A DNA stretch of 64,000 nucleotides from DLKC01 sp002478885 (GTDB lineage: Bacteria; Bacteroidota; Bacteroidia; Chitinophagales; Chitinophagaceae), in contig JAXLUI010000001.1 of assembly GCA_046329585.1 (NCBI GenBank), forward strand, positions 2,666,001 through 2,730,000, given 5' to 3'. Positions 52,176 through 60,346 of this stretch are shown piece after piece (position 1 is the stretch's first letter; every line of letters starts with the position of its first letter). The notes under the pieces are model-generated. The model was not told the DNA's origin, did not search any database, and saw only the letters and a program-made list of their open reading frames with translations. Made by a program: the position numbers and the translations under genes.

Positions 52176-53045
52176 TTACCGCATCACCGCCGTAAATTCA
52201 CCGTCTTTTATTTGGCTGACAATATTATTCCAGTCAACTGTTGTTCCGCTGAAATGGCCTTTAATAATTTTTGTTGTTTCGTCGTAACTATTAATGGTAA
52301 GGCTTACTGTCGCGCCGGTGGAGAGCGGGATCAATCCACCGCCGGCGCAGTTAAGACAGGCATCGCTAAAGGTTTTGAAGACGATACCAGTTGGCGCATC
52401 ATCGGTACTGTAATTACCAGGTTTAATAACACCCGAAGGCAAGCCAATATTGATCATGAACGTGGAATCGCCGGGCTGTTGTGCAGGTTTGGTCGCAAGC
52501 ACAAGTACTTTTAGCGTGCCGAGTTCAAGCAAATAATTATTTTCAAAAAGCCCCTTATAAGTAATACCTGAACGGCCGTCGGTAAATTTCCAGTTATTGT
52601 TATCGATTGGCAACAGAGGGTGCAATTCAGCGCTGTCGTGAACACTGATACTGAATGCACATTCGCTGGTATCAAAATACACTGCAAAGCCTGTAACTGC
52701 TTTATTCAGCGGAACACCTTTTGTGTGAAGTTTTACCGTATTAATACCGGTATTTACAAAAACTCCTGAGCCGGAAAAACTCAAGCCATTTTGTTCATTT
52801 GTGGAAATGGTATATTGGCCGGGCTTGGTAACGTTTACTTTTACCTCAACATACGCGGTATCGGAACCCGGTACAATGCCATTGTAAAATGTTCCGTGCA
52901 CAATTTCGTTAAAGCAAATTCCTGATGAATCTTTTAAAGTTCCTCTGGCTATACCGCCATCGGGCAACTCTTTCTGGCAGCCGGTATAACACAAACTGGC
53001 AATAAGCAAAAACAACAACGCAACATATGCAACAGGCTTGATCAT
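52176..53045 (-). CDS. hypothetical lipoprotein
   Basis: A 289-residue lipoprotein (lipobox YTGC, C23, then QKELPDGG). The mature region looks like two beta-sandwich domains: one with PGQYTISTNEQNGLSFSGSGVFVNTGINTVKL, which resembles an immunoglobulin-like fold, and one with a CLNC pair near residue 233. No family named. It follows the GH29 fucosidase gene by 17 bases on the same strand, so the two are co-transcribed, and it may help bind or present the same glycan. Confidence 0.65.
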   Translation of the reverse strand: MIKPVAYVALLFLLIASLCYTGCQKELPDGGIARGTLKDSSGICFNEIVHGTFYNGIVPGSDTAYVEVKVNVTKPGQYTISTNEQNGLSFSGSGVFVNTGINTVKLHTKGVPLNKAVTGFAVYFDTSECAFSISVHDSAELHPLLPIDNNNWKFTDGRSGITYKGLFENNYLLELGTLKVLVLATKPAQQPGDSTFMINIGLPSGVIKPGNYSTDDAPTGIVFKTFSDACLNCAGGGLIPLSTGATVSLTINSYDETTKIIKGHFSGTTVDWNNIVSQIKDGEFTAVMR

Positions 53046-53062
53046 CTTATATTGTTGGTTAT

Positions 53063-54490
53063 TCAGTTCTTTTCAACCAGTGCATCGTCAATTTTATACA
53101 CTTCTATTTCGCTGATCAATGGAGCAGCTTTAGCCTCGGTTATAGTAATGCGAACAGCGCTTACATGTTGAGAAGGGAAAGTGAGAATACGTTTTTTGCC
53201 GATCGTGGTTCCCTTTATTTCCTTTACCGTGTTAGAGCCATCAATTAATTCAACTCTAAACCCAGCCACACGCTGACCGTATGCGATGGCTTCTTTCAGC
53301 ACGATACAGTTTACGTCTGCACCGTTGCTAAAACGCAGCCAGTAAGCAGTGCTTTTGATGTCGATGTTTTTCTCAAATGTTTTGTCATCGCCGTCGGCAA
53401 AATATTGCTTCTTAAACAGGGTGTTGTCGTAGAATGTTTCTTTTGTTGCTTTTGCTGCAAAATTGTTTCTAAAATTTTCATCGAGCAATTTGCGGAAGCC
53501 AACAAGCGAAGCGCTATCGTGCTCATTGAACAAACCTCTTCTGTCGGGGGGCACATTAAGTAACAGGTTTGAGCCACGACCAACACTCTTAAGGTACAAA
53601 TCAAATAACTGTTCAGCCGTTTTTACCTTTTCATCTTCAGCCGTGTGATAAAACCAACCGGGTCTTATGCTTACATCGCATTCTGAAGGGATCCAATTTT
53701 TTCCATTCCTGTTGCCGCTGTTCAATGTATCGGTTGAGGGACCACCTGCGCCGCGGCTAAAGCCTGCGGTATCAAGCAGATTCCAGTTAGTTGTTCCTGC
53801 AAAACCGCTTTCATTTCCAACCCATCTTATATCGGGGCCAATATCACTGAACACAGGAGTATTTGGTGCTATGCTCCTCATTGTTTGCTCAAAACGGTGC
53901 CAATCGTATACTTGTCTTTTCCCGTTGGGTCCTTCGCCATTGGCGCCATCCCACCAAAATTCAAACAAAGGGCCGTAGCGGCTTACAACCTCCTTCATCA
54001 TGTTGATGAAAACATCGTTGTAAGCATCTGTACCATAATCCGGATGATTGCGATCCCACGGAGATAAATAAATGCCGAGTTCCAGTTTATATTCTTTGCT
54101 GGCATCACTTAATTCTTTCAGCACATCGCCCTTGCCATCTTTCCATTTGCTTTGGGCTACGGTATGTTTTGAGTATTGGCTTGGCCACAAACAAAAACCA
54201 TCATGATGTTTTGCGGTGATGATGATACCTTTTGCACCTGCCGCCTTTGCAATGCGGCACCATTGCCTGCAATCAAGGCCGGTAGGGTTGAACATGTCTT
54301 CTGTTTCGGTGCCTTTGCCCCATTCAAGGTCTGTAAATGTATTCGGGCCAAAATGTGTGAAGAGATAAAAGTCCAGTCCTTCCCATTTCATCTGGCGGGC
54401 TGATGGAACAGGTCCGTGCGGTTTTTCGGTTTGGGCGATCAGGTAATTAGTGCAGTTCAGTAAAACGATTAAGGTTAGAAGTTTTTTCAT
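53063..54490 (-). CDS. GH29 alpha-L-fucosidase
   Basis: A 475-residue secreted enzyme (signal peptide MKKLLTLIVLLNCTNYLIAQ). The GH29 barrel is clear: WEGLDFYLFTHFGPNTF, AKHHDGFCLWPSQYSKHTV (His-His 95-96 bind fucose), GIYLSPWDRN, and the nucleophile D181 in FEFWWDGANGEG. The C-terminal part (about 345-460) is a discoidin-like domain with AYWLRFSNGADVNCIVLKE. The short WWDGANG form and the length fit subgroup B, which prefers branched alpha-1,3/1,4-fucosides. It is the first gene of a two-gene unit with the lipoprotein at 52176-53045. Confidence 0.92.
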   Translation of the reverse strand: MKKLLTLIVLLNCTNYLIAQTEKPHGPVPSARQMKWEGLDFYLFTHFGPNTFTDLEWGKGTETEDMFNPTGLDCRQWCRIAKAAGAKGIIITAKHHDGFCLWPSQYSKHTVAQSKWKDGKGDVLKELSDASKEYKLELGIYLSPWDRNHPDYGTDAYNDVFINMMKEVVSRYGPLFEFWWDGANGEGPNGKRQVYDWHRFEQTMRSIAPNTPVFSDIGPDIRWVGNESGFAGTTNWNLLDTAGFSRGAGGPSTDTLNSGNRNGKNWIPSECDVSIRPGWFYHTAEDEKVKTAEQLFDLYLKSVGRGSNLLLNVPPDRRGLFNEHDSASLVGFRKLLDENFRNNFAAKATKETFYDNTLFKKQYFADGDDKTFEKNIDIKSTAYWLRFSNGADVNCIVLKEAIAYGQRVAGFRVELIDGSNTVKEIKGTTIGKKRILTFPSQHVSAVRITITEAKAAPLISEIEVYKIDDALVEKN

Positions 54491-54542
54491 GCCCTAAATT
54501 TAACCTTAAGTTTTTACAGATTGATTGCACGGGAATTTTTTT

Positions 54543-54594
54543 ATGAGCCCTGCTACAATAAATATAGCATCGCCTGTTGCGTCGCACACTTCGG
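54543..54594 (+). repeat. dispersed intergenic repeat, single arm (forward)
   Basis: Box ATGAGCCCTGCTAC at 54543, spacer AGCATCGCC, core GTTGCGTCGCACACTT at 54576-54591 (TCGC subfamily). It lies between the fucosidase start and the stop of the monooxygenase gene. Confidence 0.83.
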
Positions 54595-54601
54595 CTTATG
54601 G

Positions 54602-55639
54602 TTAGTTGTTCGGCAAGGCTTTTCTCACCGCAGGTGCAACAACATTACCAAACAATTCTATTGCATGCATCATCTGGCCGTGTGGTAAAGTACCCACGCT
54701 AAACTGCACCATAAACCTTGTGTTGCCAAAGAGCTCGTGCTCATATAAAATTTTATCGATCACCTGTTGCGGGCTGCCAACAAGCAACGCGCCTTTGGGA
54801 TTGCGCATAAATTCAAATTGCTCTTTTGTTGTAGGCGGCCAGCCACGCTCACGACCAATTTTCGACATTACCGAAGCATACACCGGGAAGAATTCGTCTG
54901 CCGCCTGTTGTGAATTGTCCGCTATAAATGCATGCGAGTTTATGCATATTTCCAGTTTGGAAATGTCATGCCCTGCCTTTGCATATTCATCGCGGTAGAA
55001 ATCGGTATAAGGGCCGAATTGTTCAGGCTTTCCTCCAATGATCGCAATGGTAAGGGGCAAACCAAGTCTGGCTGCACGCTGAACGGAAGCCGGAGTTCCC
55101 CCGATGGCGACCCAAATAGGCAGCTTTTCATGAAAAGGTCTTGGGTATATCCCCAAATCATTGATTGCTGCGCGATGTTTTCCTTTCCAGGTAACTTTTT
55201 CGCTTTCGTTGATTGCGACAAGCAGCCGAAGTTTCTCATCAAACAAGGTATCATAATCCTGTAGATCGTAACCAAACAATGGAAATGACTCTATAAAAGA
55301 TCCGCGGCCCGCCATGATTTCAGCCCTCCCGCCCGATATAAGATCAAGTGTTGCGAATTGTTGAAATACTCTAACGGGATCATCTGAACTCAGCACTGAA
55401 ACAGCACTGGACAGCCTGATGTTTTTTGTTCTTGCCGCAGCTGCGGCCAATAAAGTTGCCGGAGAAGAAACAAGATAATCGGGACGGTGATGCTCACCGA
55501 TGGCGAACACATCGAGGCCAAGTTGGTCTGCGAGTTCAACCTCTTCAAGTAAATTCTGAAAGCGCTGGTAGGGGCTGATCATTTTCCCCGTTCTTGGATC
55601 GGGCGTTAGTTCTACGAAAGTGCTTATTCCTAGTTGCAT
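54602..55639 (-). CDS. LLM-class flavin-dependent oxidoreductase
   Basis: A 345-residue luciferase-like monooxygenase that uses reduced flavin (FMN or F420) on an unknown substrate. The N-terminal start is MQLGISTFVELTPDP. Family features are DVFAIGEHHRPDYLVSSP, LSSAVSVLSSDDPVRVFQQFATLDLISGGRAEIMAGRGS and KLPIWVAIGGTPASVQRAARLGLP. The ATG at 55639 is used, since the residues upstream do not match the family. It is a single gene, tail-to-head with the DUF885 gene upstream on the same strand. Confidence 0.9.
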   Translation of the reverse strand: MQLGISTFVELTPDPRTGKMISPYQRFQNLLEEVELADQLGLDVFAIGEHHRPDYLVSSPATLLAAAAARTKNIRLSSAVSVLSSDDPVRVFQQFATLDLISGGRAEIMAGRGSFIESFPLFGYDLQDYDTLFDEKLRLLVAINESEKVTWKGKHRAAINDLGIYPRPFHEKLPIWVAIGGTPASVQRAARLGLPLTIAIIGGKPEQFGPYTDFYRDEYAKAGHDISKLEICINSHAFIADNSQQAADEFFPVYASVMSKIGRERGWPPTTKEQFEFMRNPKGALLVGSPQQVIDKILYEHELFGNTRFMVQFSVGTLPHGQMMHAIELFGNVVAPAVRKALPNN

Positions 55640-55751
55640 AATGTGTGCAAAGGTAAGTGTGCGGCAAAAGCAAACGGCCAGCATGTGTATGCTGACCGCT
55701 ATTTATAAAGTCTACGAGTGTGATCCCAGATCGTTCGTCCCGGACACCAAA

Positions 55752-57539
55752 TCAATCTGCTTCTTTTTGCTTTTCTTCCCAGTGATCCATTTTTGCTTCT
55801 AGCACACCGAGCGGCAGTGATCCATCTTTTAAAATTTCATCATGAAACGCTGCGAGGTTGAACTTTTTACCAAGGTCATTCTCATATTTCGTGCGCAACT
55901 CCCGAATCTTTAACGCACCAATTTTATAACCCAACGCTTGGCCGGGTATGGCCATATAACGTTCAATTTCGGCGGTAGCGCCCTGCTCGCTGATGGCTTC
56001 ATTGTCCATCATATATTTAATTGCTTCCTCTCTCGTCATGCCTTTTGTATGAATGGCCACATCAACAACCAACCTTACAGCACGGTGCATTTCATCGCCA
56101 AGCGCGCCCATGTACTGGTAAGGGTCTGTATACAACCCAAGTTCTTTGCCAAGACTTTCACAATAAAGTGCCCAGCCTTCAACGTAGGCATTGTGCCCAC
56201 CGAAGCGGCGGAACTTTGGCAGCAAGGTGTCTTCCTGCTGCAGAGAAATCTGGTAATGGTGGCCGGGAATGGCCTCATGCAAAAACAGAGATTCCATACC
56301 CGAAGTTGTATTAAATTTCGAGGCATCGAGAATGGGAACATAAAAAATTCCGGGGCGGCTGCCATCGGCGGTGCCCTGTGTATATTCTGCGCTGGCACTC
56401 GCCGCACGAAATGCTTCTGTTTGCCTTATTTCAAAGCCTGTTTTTGGTGTATGGTTAAACATTTTAGCCAGGTTTGGTTCCATACGCTGGTGAATGGCTT
56501 CAAAAGCATCGAGTACTTCTTTGGGTGTTTTGTAAGGCATAAAACGTTTATCTGTGCGCATAAATTCAAAGAAAGCCGGTATATCCCCAGCAAAGGCGGT
56601 CGACTTTTTTACGCTGTCCATGAGGCCGCGGATACGAGCCACCTCTTTTAACCCTGTTTGATAAATTTCTTCCGGAGACTTAGCGGTAGTGGTATTGAGT
56701 TTTACTTCGTAAGCGTAGTATTTGTCACCGCCGGGCAATGCACCAACACCAGAACTGAGCCTCGTTTTTGGCAGGTATTCATTCTTTAAAAAATCGCCGA
56801 GCCTTTTATAAGCTGGAATAATTTGTTCGCTGATAAGTTTTGCATAAGCGTCGGTTAGTCGCTGCCTGTCTGAATCGCTGAATGTTTTTGGTATTTTGTT
56901 TACAGGCCCGTAGAACAAACTTGTTTTTACATCCGCTACTTCCATCGATTGCATTTGGGGGATCATTTTTACTACGAGCGACTTTGGCAATACAAACCCA
57001 GAGTCGATCCCCTTTTTGAAATAAATAATGGCGCTGTCTGCCCAGACTGAAAATGCAGTGGCGCGTTTTATCCAATCTTCATAATCTTTTACGCTATTAA
57101 ATGGCTGCATACCTTCTCCGCTGCCCATTTGCCCGAGAGAGAGTGGCAATGCATAAAACTGGTTAAATGGAAAATAATTATCGTGATAGGCCAAACCTTC
57201 TATACTTACGCTTAGCTGATCGTTCAAATCATCGAAACTCAACTGATCATCTTCAGACAAAGTAGAACGGTCGTATGCAGCCAGCCTCGTCGTGTAATCG
57301 TTATAATATGCCCTCAGTTTTTCGCGGTAGCTGTCGGTAAACTCTGCCGGAAGCAGATCGTTGTATCTACTATCGCCTGCCGCAGTTGCGCCAAGCGGCG
57401 ATAATTTTAGACCATCTTCATAAAATGAATCAAGCATTGCGGCGAATGCTTTGTTGTGTTCAGGTGTTTGCTCTTGTACAGGTTCTGTGCAGGCAAAAAC
57501 GGTTAAGCCAAAGAAAAGCGGTAGCAATATCTTCTTCAT
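55752..57539 (-). CDS. DUF885 zinc-peptidase-like lipoprotein
   Basis: A 595-residue exported lipoprotein (lipobox VFAC, about C16). The mature protein is almost all helical, as DUF885 proteins are. The presumed zinc site is H421-E-A-I-P-G-H427-H428, with a downstream glutamate in EGWALYCESLG. The family resembles carboxypeptidase Taq/M32-like metallopeptidases, so a peptidase role in the periplasm is likely but unproven. I start at the ATG at 57539 (MKKILLPLFFGLTVFACTE). A paired repeat element lies upstream, between it and the divergent feoB. Confidence 0.88.
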   Translation of the reverse strand: MKKILLPLFFGLTVFACTEPVQEQTPEHNKAFAAMLDSFYEDGLKLSPLGATAAGDSRYNDLLPAEFTDSYREKLRAYYNDYTTRLAAYDRSTLSEDDQLSFDDLNDQLSVSIEGLAYHDNYFPFNQFYALPLSLGQMGSGEGMQPFNSVKDYEDWIKRATAFSVWADSAIIYFKKGIDSGFVLPKSLVVKMIPQMQSMEVADVKTSLFYGPVNKIPKTFSDSDRQRLTDAYAKLISEQIIPAYKRLGDFLKNEYLPKTRLSSGVGALPGGDKYYAYEVKLNTTTAKSPEEIYQTGLKEVARIRGLMDSVKKSTAFAGDIPAFFEFMRTDKRFMPYKTPKEVLDAFEAIHQRMEPNLAKMFNHTPKTGFEIRQTEAFRAASASAEYTQGTADGSRPGIFYVPILDASKFNTTSGMESLFLHEAIPGHHYQISLQQEDTLLPKFRRFGGHNAYVEGWALYCESLGKELGLYTDPYQYMGALGDEMHRAVRLVVDVAIHTKGMTREEAIKYMMDNEAISEQGATAEIERYMAIPGQALGYKIGALKIRELRTKYENDLGKKFNLAAFHDEILKDGSLPLGVLEAKMDHWEEKQKEAD

Positions 57540-57610
57540 AAAGTATTCAATTAATAAAGCAATATACAACCTGAAGTTTGCGCGTTAATTAAAAAGGGAT
57601 CAAGAATTGT

Positions 57611-57781
57611 TTTGAGCCAGGCTTTTGTTGCTGGTGGCATCAGTTGTTGCGTCGCACACTTGATCGTTCGGTTCAATGATTATCAACAGCATTCCCAGTC
57701 ACTTGCTGAAGTAAATTTTTGAAAGTACAAGAGTGCGACGCAACAGGTGATAAATAGTAGCTTAAAAGCCGGGTACAAAAA
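57611..57781. repeat. dispersed intergenic repeat, paired inverted element (type example)
   Basis: The clearest full-length copy, about 170 bases: left box GAGCCAGGCTTTTG at 57614, spacer GGCATCAG, left core GTTGCGTCGCACACTTG at 57646-57662, right core CAAGAGTGCGACGCAAC at 57728-57744, right box AAAAGCCGGGTACAAAAA at 57764-57781. The unrelated middle (57663-57727) has no pairing to speak of. It sits in the divergent gap between the DUF885 and feoB genes (57540-57885). Confidence 0.9.
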
Positions 57782-57859
57782 GATTTATATAACCAATAAG
57801 CAGATTTTGCATAACCGTTAAATCTCCCGATCTCGTAATGTTATACTATTAGCGGCGGT

Positions 57860-57867
57860 TACATTTG
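57860..57867 (+). promoter_or_regulatory. candidate -7 box of feoB
   Basis: TACATTTG, a perfect TAnnTTTG match inside TTACATTTGCAG, 18 bases before the TTG start at 57886. The -33 side has no good TTTG. No palindromic Fur-type box was seen around it. Confidence 0.5.
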
Positions 57868-57885
57868 CAGGCTAAATAAACATTA

Positions 57886-60006
57886 TTGCCCGGGACCAAT
57901 GTACATATTGCGTTAGTAGGAAACCCAAACAGCGGAAAGACGTCATTATTCAACTCCTTAACAGGCCTGAACCAGAAGGTGGGTAATTTTCCGGGTGTTA
58001 CCGTTGATAAAAAAACGGGCTCCTGCGAACTTGATGAAAACACTAATGCTGTTATAATAGACTTGCCTGGCACTTACAGTCTTTATCCAAGGCGGGCGGA
58101 TGAATGGGTAGCTTATAAAGTGTTGATGGATGCAGACAAGGACATAAAGCCCGACATGATTCTTCTGGTTGCCGATGCAAGTAATCTAAAACGCAACCTG
58201 CTTTTCTGCAGCCAGATTATAGACCTTAAAGTGCCCGTGGTAGTAGCTTTGACCATGATGGACCTCGCTCGGAAAAAAGGCATTGAAATAGATGTTTCCG
58301 GGCTTGAACGCGAATTGGGTGTTCCGGTAATACCGGTAAACCCGAGAAAGAATAAGGGAATGCCTCAGTTAAAAAAAGCATTGGCAAATACTTCAAAGTT
58401 CCAATATGTACCTGCAAAATGGGATTTTATTCCAAACCAGGAACTGGCACCTTTAGCGATCGAAGGCGTTAAATCGCACTATCCAAAATTGAGTGATTAT
58501 GCCGCGTTGCACTACCTTATAAACCATGAAAATTTTCCATTGCCTGATGTTATGCAGGAAACGATTGAACAGATTGAAATAGACAACAAGTTCAACCCAA
58601 CCAAAACGCAGGCTCAAGAGATTATGCAGCGGTATACGCGCATAAAACAGGTAATGAAACAAAATGTGGTAGAGCCTGATCCTTTACAGCGAAAACTTTT
58701 TACCGAACAACTTGACAATATTTTACTGCACAGGATATGGGGTTACCTTATTTTATTGTCGGTGCTGTTTTTGTTGTTTCAAAGTATTTTTTGGATTGCG
58801 CAATATCCTATGGATGGAATTGACTGGAGTTTTTCCCAGCTTACTGCTTGGATGAACAGTTCGCTGCCTAAAGCGTGGTGGAGCGACCTGCTTATTAATG
58901 GATTGATGGCAGGGCTTAACGGAATTCTTGTTTTTGTGCCGCAAATAATGATCTTGTTCGGGCTTATTACCTTGCTTGAAGATACAGGCTATATGGCCCG
59001 TATTAGTTTTCTGAGTGACAGGCTGATGCGTAAAGTTGGCTTAAACGGAAAAAGTGTTATGCCAATGATAAGCGGTTTTGCATGCGCTGTTCCAGCCATT
59101 ATGAGCGCAAGGAATATTGAGAATAAAAAAGAAAGGCTGCTCACGATTTTAGTTACGCCGTTAATGAGCTGTAGTGCGCGATTACCGGTCTTTACGATAC
59201 TAATATCGCTCGTAGTTCCCAACACATATTATTTTAGTTTTCTCAGCCTGCAGGGACTGGTGATGATGGCACTTTACCTGCTTGGTATTGTTACAGCACT
59301 TATCGTAAGCTATGTTTTAAAATTTGTGGTAAAACTAAAAGAGAAAAGCTTTTTTATTTTGGAGTTACCCGTTTACCGGGCTCCGCGTTGGAAGAATGTT
59401 GCGGTTACCATGATAGAGAAAGCAAAGATATTCGTGGTTGATGCTGGCCGGGTAATTTTAATGATTAGCCTCTTATTGTGGTTTCTCAGCAGCTATGGCC
59501 CATCGTCCAGGATGAATGCAGTCGAAGTGAAGTATGCTACCGTTTTGGAGCAAACAGCATCAGCCCAAGACAAAGCAACAATTACCAAACAATACAATTC
59601 TGAAAAGCTGCAAAATTCTTATGCCGGAATTCTTGGTAAGAGCATTGAGCCGGTAATAAAGCCGCTTGGCTATGATTGGAAAATTGGGATTGCGTTGATA
59701 ACCTCATTTGCCGCAAGAGAAGTTTTTGTTGGCACGATGGCTACGATATATAGTGTTGAGGAAAGTGATAACAGCACCTTGAGGCAAAAAATGCAAGCGG
59801 CAGTAAAAGAAGATGGCACAAAGGTTTATAGCCTTGCTACCGCTTTGTCACTAATGGTCTTTTATGTTTTAGCGATGCAATGCATGAGCACGCTTGCTGT
59901 TGTTAAACGGGAAACCGGTTCGTGGAAATGGCCTGCCGTTCAACTTTTATATATGACAGGATTGGCTTACCTTCTGAGTTTTGTAGTTTACCACCTATTC
60001 AATTAA
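57886..60006 (+). CDS. feoB: ferrous iron transporter FeoB
   Basis: A 706-residue inner-membrane Fe(II) uptake protein. The N-terminal G domain has G1 GNPNSGKTS (residues 12-20), the G2 region NFPGVTVDKKTG, G3 DLPG (59-62) and a G4 variant TMMD (123-126) in place of NKxD. Two gate repeats follow in the membrane part: GFACAVPAIMSARNIEN with its ferrous-binding cysteine, and the second near ITSFAAREVFVGTM. MSCSARLPVF lies in the first core. About ten membrane helices are present. TTG is the start, fixed by the G1 motif. No feoA is adjacent, so FeoA is either encoded elsewhere or not used. It shares a region with Fur-family and copper-related genes. Confidence 0.95.
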   Translation: MPGTNVHIALVGNPNSGKTSLFNSLTGLNQKVGNFPGVTVDKKTGSCELDENTNAVIIDLPGTYSLYPRRADEWVAYKVLMDADKDIKPDMILLVADASNLKRNLLFCSQIIDLKVPVVVALTMMDLARKKGIEIDVSGLERELGVPVIPVNPRKNKGMPQLKKALANTSKFQYVPAKWDFIPNQELAPLAIEGVKSHYPKLSDYAALHYLINHENFPLPDVMQETIEQIEIDNKFNPTKTQAQEIMQRYTRIKQVMKQNVVEPDPLQRKLFTEQLDNILLHRIWGYLILLSVLFLLFQSIFWIAQYPMDGIDWSFSQLTAWMNSSLPKAWWSDLLINGLMAGLNGILVFVPQIMILFGLITLLEDTGYMARISFLSDRLMRKVGLNGKSVMPMISGFACAVPAIMSARNIENKKERLLTILVTPLMSCSARLPVFTILISLVVPNTYYFSFLSLQGLVMMALYLLGIVTALIVSYVLKFVVKLKEKSFFILELPVYRAPRWKNVAVTMIEKAKIFVVDAGRVILMISLLLWFLSSYGPSSRMNAVEVKYATVLEQTASAQDKATITKQYNSEKLQNSYAGILGKSIEPVIKPLGYDWKIGIALITSFAAREVFVGTMATIYSVEESDNSTLRQKMQAAVKEDGTKVYSLATALSLMVFYVLAMQCMSTLAVVKRETGSWKWPAVQLLYMTGLAYLLSFVVYHLFN

Positions 60007-60025
60007 TGCTTTCTTTTATTTAATC

Positions 60026-60231
60026 TCCTGCAACGTTATAAAATTGTTTCTGGAAACCGATGTGAAAAATCACGTGGCTTTATGTGGTTTTACCCATTGT
60101 TGCAGGCAAAAAGAATATTCATCTTTACGGTGCTGTAATGCTAATTCACTCATGTGGCTCTACAGCGAATTTACCAAGGGGTTATATGCTGACACGATTA
60201 CGCGGTGATTTTCTAGTCACCGCTTTTTTAA
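60026..60231 (+). ncRNA. candidate structured RNA downstream of feoB
   Basis: The 340-base gap after feoB is rich in paired segments on the plus strand. CCTGCAAC (60027-60034) pairs with GTTGCAGG (60099-60106). Inside it AAACC (60054-60058) pairs with GGTTT (60086-60090), and GTGA with TCAC around an AAAA loop (60062-60073). GCTGTA (60132-60137) pairs with TACAGC (60161-60166). A terminator at 60202-60229 ends the stretch. It resembles an independent small RNA or a long 3' UTR; I cannot match it to a known RNA family. Confidence 0.35.
60202..60229 (+). terminator. intrinsic terminator
   Basis: GCGGTGA and TCACCGC form a 7-base-pair GC-rich stem with an 8-base loop, followed by six T. It could end feoB read-through or a separate small RNA. 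Confidence 0.8.
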
Positions 60232-60305
60232 AAGAAGTTTTGCCGAAAGGCTATTATATACAATGTTTCAGGCCTCGACCCTATAAACAATCAACATAAG
60301 CAGTG

Positions 60306-60333
60306 AAAGTCTCTGGATAAACCGGAGGCTTTT
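60306..60333 (+). terminator. second terminator-like hairpin before the helicase 3' end
   Basis: An 11-base-pair stem (AAAGTCTCTGG with CCGGAGGCTTT, two G-U pairs when read as plus-strand RNA), loop ATAAA, then TTATTTT. The G-U pairs only form in plus-strand RNA, which implies plus-strand transcription reaching this point. A second overlapping inverted repeat, GGCTTTTA/TAAAAGCC at 60327-60345, may serve the minus-strand helicase gene. Confidence 0.65.
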
Positions 60334-60346
60334 ATTTTAAAAGCCA

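Noticed and set aside
60084..60299. 71-residue frame after feoB
   Set aside because: It needs a non-ATG start, crosses a terminator hairpin and has no family features; the region looks more like RNA structure.
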